From: Solimonas aquatica
Lineage (GTDB): Bacteria > Pseudomonadota > Gammaproteobacteria > Nevskiales > Nevskiaceae
Length of the DNA stretch: 64,000 bases
Direction: 5' to 3'
NCBI RefSeq assembly: GCF_900111015.1
Contig: NZ_FOFS01000007.1
Coordinates: 124,001-188,000, forward strand
Positions within the stretch are counted from its first letter, which is position 1; each line of letters begins with the position of its first letter. Below the pieces are notes generated by a model. That model had not been told where the DNA came from. It saw only the letters and a list, made by a program, of their open reading frames with translations, and did not search any database. Below, piece after piece: positions 1 to 9,672 of this stretch. The translations under genes were made by a program, and so were the position numbers.

Positions 1-32
1 ATGCCGTTGGCATTGAGCGAAATGACTTTCAC
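1..32 (-). CDS. Exodeoxyribonuclease III / Crc-type protein, N-terminal fragment
   Basis: Only the first ten codons lie in the window; the gene continues past the left edge. Reading the minus strand from a GTG at 32 gives VKVISLNANG, the conserved beginning of the exodeoxyribonuclease III family (xthA, and the related Crc catabolite repression protein). The divergent pairing with pyrE matches the crc-pyrE arrangement of pseudomonads. Whether this copy is an active nuclease or a Crc-type regulator cannot be decided from ten residues. Confidence 0.7.
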   Translation of the reverse strand, partial: MKVISLNANG

Positions 33-100
33 GCGGGTGTCCTGTCGATGGGGCTGGATCAGGCCGTATCATAGCGGCCCGCCTTCGCCTTTCGACCGCC
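33..100. promoter_or_regulatory. Divergent promoter region for exoIII-like gene and pyrE
   Basis: This 68-bp gap separates two divergent starts. It contains overlapping -10-like hexamers facing opposite ways: TATCAT at 67-72 on the plus strand and TATGAT at 73-68 on the minus strand. No convincing -35 boxes were identified, so the call rests on position and the -10-like sequences only. Confidence 0.35.
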
Positions 101-739
101 ATGCTCGACCATCAGACCGATTTTCTGCAGCTGGCCTTGCAGCACGAGGTGCTCAAGTTCGGGCAGTTCACGCTCAAGTCCGGGCGCCAGTCGCCGTACT
201 TCTTCAACCTGGGAAAAATCGCCTCGGGCGCCGCGATGCGCCGGCTGGCGCAAGCCTATGCGCGCACGCTCAAGGCCGCGGGCATCGAATGCGACATGCT
301 GTTCGGCCCGGCCTACAAGGGCATTCCGCTGGTCACCGCCGTGGCCTGCGCGCTGGCGGAGTGGGGCACGGACCTGCCCTTTGCCTACAACCGCAAGGAA
401 GCCAAGGATCACGGCGAAGGCGGCACCCTGGTGGGTGCGCCGCCGCGCGGTCGCGTGGTGATCATCGACGATGTGCTCACCGCCGGCACCGCGCTGCGCG
501 AGGCCGTGGCCATGCTCAAGAAAGCCGGCGCACAACCGGTGGCGGCGCTGATTGCGCTGGACCGTCAGGAGAAAGGGCCTTCGGGTCTGTCCGCCGTGCA
601 GGAAATGGAGCGCGACTCGGGCGTGCGCGTGATTCCCATCGTCAGCGTGCGCGAGGTGCTGAGCTATCTCGCCGAAGGCCGCGTCGATGCGGCGACGCTG
701 GAGGCGATTCGCGCTTATCAGGGGCAGTATTGCATTTGA
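101..739 (+). CDS. pyrE: Orotate phosphoribosyltransferase
   Basis: Catalyses orotate + PRPP to orotidine 5'-monophosphate plus pyrophosphate, the fifth step of de novo pyrimidine synthesis, in the cytoplasm. The 212-residue length fits the family (about 213). The PRPP-binding loop VVIIDDVLTAGT lies at residues 119-130, and the N-terminal segment with KFGQFTLKSGRQSPYFFN is typical of proteobacterial PyrE. The ATG at 101 begins the conserved N-terminus; a longer frame upstream runs into the divergent gene and was discarded. It is convergent with argB, and a repeat pair lies between them. Confidence 0.97.
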   Translation: MLDHQTDFLQLALQHEVLKFGQFTLKSGRQSPYFFNLGKIASGAAMRRLAQAYARTLKAAGIECDMLFGPAYKGIPLVTAVACALAEWGTDLPFAYNRKEAKDHGEGGTLVGAPPRGRVVIIDDVLTAGTALREAVAMLKKAGAQPVAALIALDRQEKGPSGLSAVQEMERDSGVRVIPIVSVREVLSYLAEGRVDAATLEAIRAYQGQYCI

Positions 740-744
740 GGGTT

Positions 745-872
745 CCCCCTCTCCCCTGACCACTCTCCCGCGAGGGGAGAGGGGAATGGTTTCGTTTGAA
801 TCTGAAGCCTTCAATCCGGCCGCGAAACTGAAGCCCCTCTCCCCTCGCGGGAGAGGGGTTGGGGAGAGGGGG
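745..872. repeat. Inverted pair of GC-rich intergenic repeats between pyrE and argB
   Basis: Two roughly 40-bp units (745-784 and 834-872) are inverted copies of each other. Each is itself palindromic, built on CCCTCTCCC...GGGAGAGGG with a CTCGCGGGAG core. Together they can fold into a large hairpin between the convergent genes pyrE and argB, so a bidirectional terminator role is plausible. This is a REP-type intergenic element; no transposase is associated. Confidence 0.75.
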
Positions 873-875
873 CGC

Positions 876-1827
<952 letters not shown>

Positions 1828-1836
1828 AGGAAAAGA

Positions 1837-2295
1837 TCAATGCCGGCCGGTGTGGCCGAAGCCGCCTTCGCCGCGCGCACTGGCGGCGAACTCGCTGACG
1901 ATCTGGAAATCGGCCTGCACCACCGGCACGAACACCAGCTGCGCGATGCGCTCGCCGGGATTGATGGTGAAGCTGGCCTGGCCACGATTCCAGCAGGACA
2001 CCATCAATTCGCCCTGGTAGTCGGAGTCGATCAGGCCCACCAGATTGCCGAGCACGATGCCGTTCTTATGGCCCAGGCCCGAGCGCGGCAGGATCACCGC
2101 CGCCAGATTCGGATCGGCGATGTAGATCGAAAGGCCGGTCTTGATCAGGGTGCTGGCGCCGGGGGCGAGTTCCAGCGGCGCATCGAGCAGGGCGCGCAGG
2201 TCCAGGCCGGCGGCGCCGTCGGTGGCATAGGCGGGCAGGGGCAGTTCCTTGCCCAGGCGCGGATCGAGAATCTTGAGTTGGATGTTTTTCTTCAT
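1837..2295 (-). CDS. dut: dUTP diphosphatase (dUTPase)
   Basis: Hydrolyses dUTP to dUMP and pyrophosphate, keeping uracil out of DNA and feeding thymidylate synthesis. With the start at the ATG at 2295 ([14 protein letters not shown]) the protein has 152 residues, the usual homotrimeric dUTPase length. The five family motifs are visible: AGLDLRA near 29-35, PRSGLGHK at 70-77, [11 protein letters not shown] at 87-97, [10 protein letters not shown] at 113-122 and the C-terminal [10 protein letters not shown] at 141-150. A longer in-frame start ten codons upstream lacks family support. It follows coaBC, as in many gammaproteobacteria. Confidence 0.96.
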   Translation of the reverse strand: MKKNIQLKILDPRLGKELPLPAYATDGAAGLDLRALLDAPLELAPGASTLIKTGLSIYIADPNLAAVILPRSGLGHKNGIVLGNLVGLIDSDYQGELMVSCWNRGQASFTINPGERIAQLVFVPVVQADFQIVSEFAASARGEGGFGHTGRH

Positions 2296-2339
2296 GGTGG
2301 TGGCGGATGCAAATGGGCCGCGCAATCGGGTGTTGGGGT

Positions 2340-2417
2340 CATGCCCGCGCCAGCGGGCATCCAGCTCCGGCCCTGCATGGGGGCGGTGAATGCTGGATAC
2401 CCGCTGGCGCGGGCATG
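2340..2417. repeat. Inverted repeat pair between coaBC and dut
   Basis: Arms at 2340-2364 and 2393-2417 are complementary (CATGCCCGCGCCAGCGGGCA against TGCCCGCTGGCGCGGGCATG, with small differences). Each arm is also a hairpin. The GCGGGCAT-CCAG core recurs at 22130-22154 and 27537-27622, so this is one member of a dispersed REP family in this genome. Confidence 0.75.
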
Positions 2418-2468
2418 GCAGAAGTAAAAAAGGTTCTGGCCTGAGGGGGGCCTCGTCGTCCGCCTGCT

Positions 2469-3692
2469 TCAGGATTTTTTCGCCGCATAGCGCTGCGCGA
2501 TCAGCGCCGCCAGCTCGCGCGCGATCCGGGTCTTGTCGGCCTGCGCCAGTTCCTGCGCGCCGCCGTGCCAGTACACGCTCAGCGCGTTTTCGTCGCGATC
2601 AAAAGCGCGGCCATTGCCCACCCAGTTGGCGGCAATCATGTCCAGCTTCTTGCGCTTGAGCTTGCCCAGGGCGTGCTCTTCCAGCTTCTCGGTCTCGGCG
2701 GCGAAGCCGACGATGAACAGCTGGGGATAAGCCTCGCGCACCTGCGCGATGATGTCGGGATTGCGTGCGAGGCTGATCGCCATCTTCGCCTCGTTCTTCT
2801 TGATCTTCTCGGTGGCCGGCGCTTCCACACGGTAATCGGCCACGGCCGCGGCGCCAATGAAGACATCGGCGATGCGCGCCGCCGCCAGCGACTGTTCCAG
2901 CAGCTGCTCGGCGGTCTCGATCTCGATGCGGGTCACGCCCGGCGGCGCGGGCAGGTTCGTCGGGCCGCTGAGCAGGGTCACCTGCGCGCCCAGCGCGCGC
3001 AGCGCGCCGGCCAGGGCGTAGCCCATCTTTCCCGAGGAGCGGTTGCTGATGAAGCGCACCGGGTCGATGGCCTCGCGCGTGGGGCCGGCGGTGAGCACCA
3101 CCTTCACGCCCTGCAGCGGGCCTTCACTCAGGCGCTGCACCACCGCCTCGCGGATCTGCAGCGGCTCCCACATGCGGCCTTCGCCGGTTTCGCCGCAGGC
3201 CTGGCTGCCGGCGCCCGGCCCCAGGAACTGCACGCCGCGCGCGCGCAGCGTGGCCACGTTCGCCTGGGTGGCGGCATGCGCCCACATCAGGCGGTTCATG
3301 GCCGGCGCCACCGCCAGGGGCTTGTCGCTGGCCAGGCACAGGGTGCTGAGCAGATCGTCGGCCGCGCCGTGCGCGAGCCTGGCCAGCATGTCGGCGCTGG
3401 CCGGGGCGATCAGAATCAGATCGGGCCAGCGCGCCAGCTCGATGTGCCCCATCGCCGCCTCGGCGGCGGGGTCGAACAGGGCCGTGCGCACCGGTCGTCC
3501 GGACAGGGCCTGGAAGGTCAGCGGCGTGACGAACTGCTGCGCGCCGGCGCTCATCACCACCTGCACCTCGGCGCCGGCGTCCTTCAGGCGGCGGACCAGA
3601 TCGGCGGCCTTGTAGGCGGCGATGCCGCCCGTCACCCCCAGCAGGATGCGGCGGGATGCGAGCGTGAGCACGGTTTCGTCGGCGGGATTCAT
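2469..3692 (-). CDS. coaBC: Bifunctional phosphopantothenoylcysteine decarboxylase/phosphopantothenate-cysteine ligase
   Basis: Carries out two successive coenzyme A steps: ligation of cysteine to 4'-phosphopantothenate (CoaB, C-terminal) and decarboxylation to phosphopantetheine (CoaC, N-terminal flavoprotein). The protein has 407 residues, standard for Dfp/CoaBC. The CoaC half has the active-site His at 83 in MGHIEL and the PAMNRLMW motif at 130-137. The CoaB half starts with [19 protein letters not shown]. It is divergent from radC with only 38 bp between, and shares its orientation with dut downstream. A TAAAAT hexamer lies six bases before the ATG. Confidence 0.97.
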   Translation of the reverse strand: MNPADETVLTLASRRILLGVTGGIAAYKAADLVRRLKDAGAEVQVVMSAGAQQFVTPLTFQALSGRPVRTALFDPAAEAAMGHIELARWPDLILIAPASADMLARLAHGAADDLLSTLCLASDKPLAVAPAMNRLMWAHAATQANVATLRARGVQFLGPGAGSQACGETGEGRMWEPLQIREAVVQRLSEGPLQGVKVVLTAGPTREAIDPVRFISNRSSGKMGYALAGALRALGAQVTLLSGPTNLPAPPGVTRIEIETAEQLLEQSLAAARIADVFIGAAAVADYRVEAPATEKIKKNEAKMAISLARNPDIIAQVREAYPQLFIVGFAAETEKLEEHALGKLKRKKLDMIAANWVGNGRAFDRDENALSVYWHGGAQELAQADKTRIARELAALIAQRYAAKKS

Positions 3693-3698
3693 CGCAGC

Positions 3699-3704
3699 AT
3701 TTTA
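3699..3704 (-). promoter_or_regulatory. -10-like TAAAAT directly upstream of coaBC
   Basis: On the minus strand TAAAAT is followed by six bases and then the coaBC ATG. If this is the -10 box, transcription would begin at or within a base or two of the start codon, giving a leaderless or nearly leaderless mRNA. No good -35 box is visible at 16-18 bp. Confidence 0.35.
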
Positions 3705-3730
3705 GCCGGTACGGACGGGGGAGTAGGGCC

Positions 3731-4405
3731 ATGGCGATCCGCGACTGGCCGCAGGCCGAAAGGCCGCGCGAAAAACTGCTGAGCCGGGGGGCTGGCGCGC
3801 TCAGCGATGCCGAGCTGCTGGCGATCTTCCTGCGCACCGGCGTGGCCGGCAAAAGCGCGGTGGATCTGGCGCGGGAGCTGATCGGCGCCTTCGGCGGCCT
3901 GCGTCCGCTGCTGGATGCCGATCTCAAGCGCTTCAGTGCCGCGCACGGCCTGGGCGCGGCCAAGTACGCGCAGCTGCAGGCGGTGCTGGAGCTGGCGCGC
4001 CGGCATCTGGCCGAAACCCTGCAGCGCGGCGAGGGCCTCAACGATCCCATGGCCGCCGAGCGTTATCTGCGTGCGCGCCTGCGCGATCTGGACCACGAGG
4101 TGTTCGCGGCGCTGTTTCTCGACGCCCAGCACCGCGTGCTGGCCTTCGAGGTGCTGGCCAGCGGCACCCTGGACGGTGCCGCCGTCTACCCGCGCGAGGT
4201 GGTCAAGGCCGCGATCCGTCACCGCGCGGCAGCGCTGATCTTCGCCCACAACCATCCCAGCGGCAGCGTCGAACCCAGCGCCGCCGACCGTGCGCTCACC
4301 GAGCGCCTGCGCCAGGCGCTGGCCACCATCGACGTGCGCGTGCTGGACCACCTGGTGATCGGCGAAGGCCCGCCGGCCAGCTTCGCCGCACGCGGCTGGC
4401 TGTAG
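3731..4405 (+). CDS. radC: RadC family protein (JAB1/MPN domain)
   Basis: RadC-family protein of 224 residues. The N-terminal half carries the helix-hairpin-helix-like region ([14 protein letters not shown]). The C-terminal half is a JAB1/MPN metalloprotease-like fold with the HNHPSG...SAAD JAMM metal motif near residues 174-187. The biological role of chromosomal RadC is uncertain; the old assignment to DNA repair has been questioned. A GGGGGAG ribosome-binding site precedes the ATG. It is divergent from coaBC, the usual neighbour. Confidence 0.95.
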   Translation: MAIRDWPQAERPREKLLSRGAGALSDAELLAIFLRTGVAGKSAVDLARELIGAFGGLRPLLDADLKRFSAAHGLGAAKYAQLQAVLELARRHLAETLQRGEGLNDPMAAERYLRARLRDLDHEVFAALFLDAQHRVLAFEVLASGTLDGAAVYPREVVKAAIRHRAAALIFAHNHPSGSVEPSAADRALTERLRQALATIDVRVLDHLVIGEGPPASFAARGWL

Positions 4406-4408
4406 GCC

Positions 4409-5248
4409 TCAGTCGTGCTGGGCGTGGCCCTGCAGGAAACGCAGGATCTGCGCGCGGCAATGGTGGTAGCGCGGGTCTTCGGCCAGGGCCAGACGGTCGC
4501 GCGGACGCGGCAGGTCCACATCGAGAATCTGCGCGATGGTCGCCGCCGGGCCATTGCTCATCATCACCACGCGGTCGGCCAGCAGCACCGCCTCGTCCAC
4601 GTCGTGGGTGATGATCATCAGCGTCATGCCCAGCTGCGCGTGCAACTGCATGGTCACGTCCTGCAGCGCGGCGCGGGTCAGCGCGTCGAGGGCGCCGAAG
4701 GGCTCGTCCATCAGCAGCACCTTGGGTTCCATGGCCAGGGCGCGGGCGATGCCCACGCGCTGCTTCATGCCGCCGGAGATCTCGCCGGGCCGCTTGTGCA
4801 TGGCGTGGGACAGGCCCACGCGGTTCAGGGCCTGCTCGGTGCGCGCGCGCAGCTGCGCGCGCTTCTCCTGCGCGCCGAACACTTTCTCCACCGCCAGGTA
4901 CACATTGTCGAAGCAGCTCAGCCAGGGCAGCAGGGAATGGCTCTGGAACACCACGGCGCGTTCGGGGCCGGGGCCGGCCACTTCCTTGTTGCCGCAGATC
5001 ACGCCGCCGGTCGTGGGCATCAGCAGGCCCGCGAGCAGATTGAGCAGCGTGGACTTGCCGCAGCCGGAATGGCCGATCACGGCCACGGCTTCGCCGCGCG
5101 CGATATCGAGATTGACCTCGCGCAGCGCCTCGAAGCGCGCCTTGCGGGTCTGGAAGGTGAGGCCCACCTGCTCGATGCGCACGAAGCGCGCATCGGCGGG
5201 GGCGGAGCTTTGAGGATTCATGAGCAGAGAGTCGCTTGCGTCGAACAT
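4409..5248 (-). CDS. nrtD: Nitrate/nitrite ABC transporter ATP-binding protein
   Basis: ATPase subunit of a nitrate/bicarbonate-family ABC importer. Walker A GHSGCGKST, signature SGGMKQR, Walker B VLLMDEP and the switch histidine THD are all present in order. Two starts are possible: MFDASD at 5248 (279 aa, 11 bp after the permease stop) or MNPQSS at 5221 (270 aa). Neither has a clear ribosome-binding site; I chose the longer because of its tight spacing to nrtB. It is the last gene of the nitrate uptake operon and is convergent with radC, 3 bp apart, with no obvious terminator between. Confidence 0.93.
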   Translation of the reverse strand: MFDASDSLLMNPQSSAPADARFVRIEQVGLTFQTRKARFEALREVNLDIARGEAVAVIGHSGCGKSTLLNLLAGLLMPTTGGVICGNKEVAGPGPERAVVFQSHSLLPWLSCFDNVYLAVEKVFGAQEKRAQLRARTEQALNRVGLSHAMHKRPGEISGGMKQRVGIARALAMEPKVLLMDEPFGALDALTRAALQDVTMQLHAQLGMTLMIITHDVDEAVLLADRVVMMSNGPAATIAQILDVDLPRPRDRLALAEDPRYHHCRAQILRFLQGHAQHD

Positions 5249-5259
5249 GGCGGCGGCGT

Positions 5260-6030
5260 TCAGCGGTAATCGAAGCGGCGCGCCGCCAGCAGCGCCAGCT
5301 GCTCGATGGCCAGACCCACCAGGCCGACGATGATGATGGCGATGAGGATGTGCGCGACGTTGAGGTTGTTCCATTCGTCCCAGACCCAGAAGCCCAGGCC
5401 GGTGCCGCCGGTGAGCATCTCGGCGGCCACGATCACCAGCCAGGCCACGCCGATCGACAGGCGCACGCCGGTGAGCACGCTGGGCAGCACCGCCGGGAAC
5501 AGGATGCGCGTGAATACCTTCCATTCGGAGAGCTGCAGCACGCGCGCCACGTTCAGATACTCCTGCGGCATCTGCCGCACGCCGTCGGCGGTGTTGAGCA
5601 CCATCGGCCAGAGGCTGGAGATGAAGATCACCCAGATCGAGGCGGGGCTGGCCTTCTGGAACACCAGCAGGCCGATCGGCAGCCAGGCCAGCGGCGATAC
5701 CGGCCGCAGCACGCTGATGATCGGCGCCGCCAGATCGGCGATGAAGGGCGAGCGGCCGAGGATGAAACCCAGCGGGATGCCGATCAGCGCCGCCAGGCCG
5801 AAGCCCAGGCCGACGCGCTGCAGCGAGTGCAGGATGTTCCAGCCGATGCCCTTGTCATTGGGGCCGTTGTCGTAGAAGGGATGCGCAAACAGCTCCAGCG
5901 CCGAATGCCAGGTGGTCAGCGGTCCCGGCAGATCGGCGCGCACGGCGGCCAGCGCCGCCCAGATGCCGCAGAACAGCAGCACGCCCAGGCCCATCGCCAG
6001 CGCGCGTCGCGCAAGCAGTACACGATCCAT
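5260..6030 (-). CDS. nrtB: Nitrate ABC transporter permease
   Basis: Inner-membrane permease of 256 residues in the NrtB/SsuC/TauC group. A first membrane helix lies near residues 10-30, and five or so further helices follow. The EAA-type cytoplasmic loop region (YLNVARVLQLSEWKVFTRI) sits in the C-terminal half. It lies between the binding protein and ATPase genes in the same orientation, with gaps of 27 and 11 bp, consistent with co-transcription and one assembled transporter. Confidence 0.93.
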   Translation of the reverse strand: MDRVLLARRALAMGLGVLLFCGIWAALAAVRADLPGPLTTWHSALELFAHPFYDNGPNDKGIGWNILHSLQRVGLGFGLAALIGIPLGFILGRSPFIADLAAPIISVLRPVSPLAWLPIGLLVFQKASPASIWVIFISSLWPMVLNTADGVRQMPQEYLNVARVLQLSEWKVFTRILFPAVLPSVLTGVRLSIGVAWLVIVAAEMLTGGTGLGFWVWDEWNNLNVAHILIAIIIVGLVGLAIEQLALLAARRFDYR

Positions 6031-6057
6031 GATTCACCTCCGTCCGTGGTGCGGTGA

Positions 6058-7302
6058 TCAAGCCTTGAGTGCGAACGAAGCCGCGTAGGCGGCGGCGTCC
6101 TTGCCGTCCCAGGTCTTGCCGTCGAGCAGCTTGGAGCTGCGCGTGACCTCCTTGGGGGCGCTGATGCCGAGCATGGTGCAGGCATCGCGATAGACATCCA
6201 GGCGATTGATCTTCTGCGCCACCGCCAGATAGTCGGGTTCTTCCTTGAGCAGGCCCCAGCGGCGATGCTGGGTGAGGAACCACATGCCGTCCGACAGCCA
6301 GGGATAGTTCACCGCGCCATCGTCGAAGAAGCGCATGTAATGCGCGTCCTTCCACTTCTTGCCGATGCCGTTGTCGTACTCGCCCTTGAGGCGGCCGGCG
6401 ATCACCGAGACATCGGTGTTGACGTAGGACTTGTCGGCGACGATCTCGGCCAGCTCGGCGCGATTGGCCTCGGCATCGCACCAGCGTGCGGCATCCAGCA
6501 CCGCAGCGGTCATCGCGCGCGCCGTATTGGGATACTTGGCGATGAAATCCGCGGTCATGCCCAGCACCTTCTCGGGATGATCGGTCCAGATCTCCTGCGT
6601 GGTGATGGCGGTGAAGCCGATGCGATCGACGATGGCGCGCGCGTTCCAGGGCTCGCCCACGCAGTAGCCGTCCATATTGCCCACGCGCATGTTCGCCACC
6701 ATCTGCGGCGGCGGAATGGTGGTGGTCTTCACGTCCTTGAAGGGATGCACGCCGTTGGCGGCCAGCCAGTAGTACAGCCACATCGCGTGCGTGCCGGTGG
6801 GGAAGGTCTGCGCGAAGGTGTATTCGCCCTTCTCCCTGGCGATCAGCTTGCCCAGACCCTCGCCGTCCTTCACGCCCTTGGCCTGCAGCGCATTGCTGAG
6901 CGTGATCGCCTGGCCGTTGCGGTTCAGGCCCATGGTGATGGCCATCTCGCGCTTCGGGCCGCCGATGCCCATCTGCACGCCGTAGATCAGGCCATAGAGC
7001 ACATGCGAGGCATCGTTCTCGCCATTGATCAGCTTGTCGCGCACTGCCGCCCAGGAGGCTTCCTTGGACGGCACGATCTTGATGCCGTACTTCTTGTCGA
7101 AACCCTTGACCGCCGCCACCACCACCGGCGCGCAGTCGGTGAGCGGAATGAAGCCGATCTTGATTTCGGTTTTTTCGGGTGCGCCGGCGGCGTAGGCCAG
7201 ATGCGCGGGTAGTGCGGTTCCCATGGCGGCAGCGGCAGCAAGCTTTGCGCCATTTTGCAGCATGCGGCGCCGGATTGGGTCAAAACTATTGAGATCGTCC
7301 AT
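6058..7302 (-). CDS. nrtA: Nitrate-binding periplasmic protein
   Basis: Solute-binding protein of the NrtA/NasF family, 414 residues. The N-terminus has a twin-arginine-like segment (IRRRMLQNGAK) followed by an alanine-rich hydrophobic stretch ending near AYAAGAP, consistent with Tat export. The body begins with IKIGFIPLTDCAPVV, characteristic of nitrate-binding NrtA proteins. Together with nrtB and nrtD it forms a complete ABC importer. NasS, the cytoplasmic nitrate sensor that normally partners NasT, is homologous to NrtA but lacks a signal; this copy has one, so I read it as the transporter subunit. Confidence 0.93.
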   Translation of the reverse strand: MDDLNSFDPIRRRMLQNGAKLAAAAAMGTALPAHLAYAAGAPEKTEIKIGFIPLTDCAPVVVAAVKGFDKKYGIKIVPSKEASWAAVRDKLINGENDASHVLYGLIYGVQMGIGGPKREMAITMGLNRNGQAITLSNALQAKGVKDGEGLGKLIAREKGEYTFAQTFPTGTHAMWLYYWLAANGVHPFKDVKTTTIPPPQMVANMRVGNMDGYCVGEPWNARAIVDRIGFTAITTQEIWTDHPEKVLGMTADFIAKYPNTARAMTAAVLDAARWCDAEANRAELAEIVADKSYVNTDVSVIAGRLKGEYDNGIGKKWKDAHYMRFFDDGAVNYPWLSDGMWFLTQHRRWGLLKEEPDYLAVAQKINRLDVYRDACTMLGISAPKEVTRSSKLLDGKTWDGKDAAAYAASFALKA

Positions 7303-7325
7303 GGCAATGCCCTCGTGTCGGTGAA

Positions 7326-8549
7326 TCAGAACTTGAATTCGGCCTGCAGCCAGAATTTCCCGGTGTCGCTGGAAAAACCCCGGGCGTCATAGCTCGCGTA
7401 CTTGGCCAGCACGCTGAGCTGCTTGGTGATGGGCCGGCTCAGCGAGGCATCGAACTCCTCGCCATAGGCCGCGCCGGTTTCGTCGGCCTTGAAGCCGTGC
7501 CAGACCAGCGTCGCCGTGGTTTTCCACTGCGTCAGCGCCAGGCTCGCGTACTTGTGTTGCAGGCCGTTGTTGGGTGTGGTGAGGAACTGATCGGCCCAGC
7601 CGTCGAAGGCATGCAGCGTGGCCAGCGGCGTCTGGAAGCCATAGAGGCCGTCATGGCTGCCCAGCAGCTCGTAGCCCAGCTTGAGCGTGGCGTAGGCGTA
7701 GCTGAGGCCTGCTTCGGCGTTCCAGTAGTCGGCATCCACCTTGGACGTGGCATCCGCATAGCGGCGCTGCTGCGCGTACTCGGCGGCGTAGCTGAGCTTG
7801 AGCTGCGCGGGCAGGGCGTAGCTGCCGGTGGCGCGCAGGCCGGTGCTGCGCGAATCCTGACGATTGGCGGCCGTGGACGGCATCTCGAAGTCCAGCCAAT
7901 AGCTGTAGCCGACCAGCTTCAAGGCATCGCCGAAGGTGTAGGCAATGTTGGCCAGATGCGTGGCGCTCATCGGCACATTGGCATAGGCCGGTGTGTTGAT
8001 GTTGTGGAAATACGCGTAGTTGATTTCCAACGCCGGCAACGGCGCCGGCTTGATCAGAACGCTGCCGCCATCGTAGGTCTGTTCGTTCTGGCGCCAGCCG
8101 ACATTGCCGACGAAGCGCTGATTGTCGAGCGTGTAACGCTGACGGCCGAGCTTCAAGGTGGTCCAGGGCAGGCCGGTGTAGCGCAGCCAGTATTGGTTGA
8201 GTTCATTGCCCACCGGATCGGCAATCGCCGGACGGTTCTTCACCGTGTTCAGGCCGCTGTTGTAGCTCTTCTCCTGATACGCGGCGGTGCCTTCGTATTC
8301 CAGCTGTGCATCCAGATTGTTCCACTTGCCGGTGGTGTAGCCCAAACGGGTGCGTGCGGTGAGCGCGGATGAATCGCGTGGATTGCTGCTGGTTTCGTTG
8401 TCGACGTGCTCGTAGCGCGTGCGCAAGTCCAGATTCGGTGCGCCGCCGAGCACGGCGAAGCTCAGGTTTTCAAGTGAATCGGCAGCGCCGGCGAATTGCG
8501 AGACGAGAAGGGCCGCGCCGGCCAGCGGCCAGCAATGAATGTGCTTCAT
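7326..8549 (-). CDS. Outer-membrane porin of the alginate-export/OprB-like beta-barrel type
   Basis: The 407-residue protein starts with a signal peptide (hydrophobic core LAGAALLVSQFAGA, likely cleavage after AGAA). Many alternating aromatic and polar strands follow (RTRYEHVDNE, RLGYTTGKWNNLDAQLEYEG, LKLGRQRYTLDNQRFVGNVG), and it ends with a terminal aromatic, WLQAEFKF. This is the pattern of alginate_exp-type barrels. It lies between the regulator nasT and nrtA in one transcriptional direction, so a role as the outer-membrane entry channel for nitrate is inferred from position only. Confidence 0.85.
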   Translation of the reverse strand: MKHIHCWPLAGAALLVSQFAGAADSLENLSFAVLGGAPNLDLRTRYEHVDNETSSNPRDSSALTARTRLGYTTGKWNNLDAQLEYEGTAAYQEKSYNSGLNTVKNRPAIADPVGNELNQYWLRYTGLPWTTLKLGRQRYTLDNQRFVGNVGWRQNEQTYDGGSVLIKPAPLPALEINYAYFHNINTPAYANVPMSATHLANIAYTFGDALKLVGYSYWLDFEMPSTAANRQDSRSTGLRATGSYALPAQLKLSYAAEYAQQRRYADATSKVDADYWNAEAGLSYAYATLKLGYELLGSHDGLYGFQTPLATLHAFDGWADQFLTTPNNGLQHKYASLALTQWKTTATLVWHGFKADETGAAYGEEFDASLSRPITKQLSVLAKYASYDARGFSSDTGKFWLQAEFKF

Positions 8550-8689
8550 GAGTGGGAGATTCCTGGAAATGAGAAAGGCGCCCGCCGCTTGTGCGGCTGG
8601 ACGCCTTTGCCCGAGGTGATCAGTCTTCGTGATTCGAGGCTGTGCCCAACATTGAGTGCGCTTGCGCGCGAGCCTGGAATCGGAATTCT
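8550..8689 (-). promoter_or_regulatory. Hairpin-rich leader between nasT and the porin, candidate ANTAR-controlled attenuator
   Basis: On the transcribed strand this 140-nt leader holds a small hairpin at 8669-8658 (GCG-CGCAAG-CGC). A long hairpin at 8608-8574 follows: outer stem AAAGGCG/CGCCTTT, inner stem GCCGC/GCGGC, with the centre readable as CCG-CACAAG-CGG. The hexaloops share the pattern C-R-CAAG. The long hairpin ends in a short pyrimidine tract. ANTAR proteins such as NasR and NasT act on leader RNA hairpins to prevent termination, and the regulator gene is directly upstream. The match to a formal ANTAR motif is not proven. Confidence 0.5.
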
Positions 8690-9301
8690 CTACCGCAAGC
8701 TGCGTGCCATTTCTGCCGCAATCGCGTCCAGATTGTTTTCCTCACGCAGCACCAGACGCGCGAAGTCCGGCAGCTTCTGCGCGCGGCGCATCGCCGCGCG
8801 ACGCAGATGGTGATACGCCTCGGATTCCTTCATCGCATAGCGATCCATGAGCAGGCACTTGGCGCGATCCACATCGCGGCGGTCGCCCAGCTCGGCCTGC
8901 GCGCAGGCCAGCGATTCGCGCAGCACCTGCTCGCGCTGGAACTGCGCGAGCGAGACCTGCACCAGAGACTGCAGCAGCACCGGCGAGAAATCATCGACGG
9001 CGTAGAAGCTGAAGCCGGCGTGGCTGAGCTGCTGCTGCAGCGAGGATTCCGCCTTGGCGCAGATCGTCACCACCGGCTTGGGTGCCCGCTCGTGGAACAC
9101 GGCGAGGTTTTCCAGGGTGTCGCGATCCGGCGATTCGGCGTGAATCAGAATCACGTCGGGTGCGAGATCCCGCACCACGGCTTCGAGATTGAAAAGAGGT
9201 TCCGGCGCGGTGAGCACCGTAAAGCCAGCTTGTTCCAGCGCGGCGCAAAGCCGCGCCTTGTAGCCGGCAGCGCTGCCAGCAATCAACACGCGAGTTTTCA
9301 T
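8690..9301 (-). CDS. nasT: NasT-like response regulator with ANTAR RNA-binding domain
   Basis: A 203-residue protein starting at the ATG at 9301 (MKTRVLIAGSAAG). Residues 1 to about 120 resemble a receiver domain, but the phosphoacceptor aspartate is replaced (VILIHAESPD), as in pseudo-receivers. The C-terminal region carries an ANTAR signature: DVDRAKCLLMDRYAMKESEA, then a YHHLRRAAM segment. NasT proteins bind leader RNA and antiterminate nitrate assimilation operons. It lies directly upstream of the porin and nrt genes. The usual partner sensor NasS is not next to it. Confidence 0.9.
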   Translation of the reverse strand: MKTRVLIAGSAAGYKARLCAALEQAGFTVLTAPEPLFNLEAVVRDLAPDVILIHAESPDRDTLENLAVFHERAPKPVVTICAKAESSLQQQLSHAGFSFYAVDDFSPVLLQSLVQVSLAQFQREQVLRESLACAQAELGDRRDVDRAKCLLMDRYAMKESEAYHHLRRAAMRRAQKLPDFARLVLREENNLDAIAAEMARSLR

Positions 9302-9672
9302 TGTGATGAACCTGTGGACGATCAACGGCACCGCCCAAGCTCGCGCCGTTGCCAGCCTGAGGCACGCAGCTTCCGCCGCAAAACCGGTGCCAAATTGGGG
9401 GAAAGCCCGCAGTTTGACGGTAACTGCCGAGCCGTGCAGCCAAATCGCCCACACGACCGGCGCGCGTGATGGACGGCTCGGCGGCGTCACTGCGCCGCCT
9501 TGGCGCCGGGCCTGCGCCAAATGCGCGCGCCGGCGCCCGGTGCTGCTGCTTGCTGGCGCATCGCGGCGCTGCCGGCGACTGGCCGGCGCTGCGCAAAGAC
9601 CGCACAATATTCATCGAGCGCTTGGGCAACCGGGCGCTTTTCTTTTTTGGCTCCGTTTGAAGAGGTGTGTCC
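9302..9672. other. Intergenic region between divergent nasT and argJ
   Basis: This 371-bp stretch contains no frame with family support. It must carry the promoters for nasT (minus) and argJ (plus). A GC-rich region with several GCCGGCGC-type inverted repeats occupies 9480-9600. AGAGG at 9661-9665 is the argJ ribosome-binding site. No clear -10/-35 pair was identified. Confidence 0.4.

Noticed and set aside
6058-7302. Interpretation of the NrtA-like protein as the cytoplasmic sensor NasS
   Set aside because: It has an N-terminal twin-arginine-type signal and is followed by permease and ATPase genes, so it is the transporter subunit.
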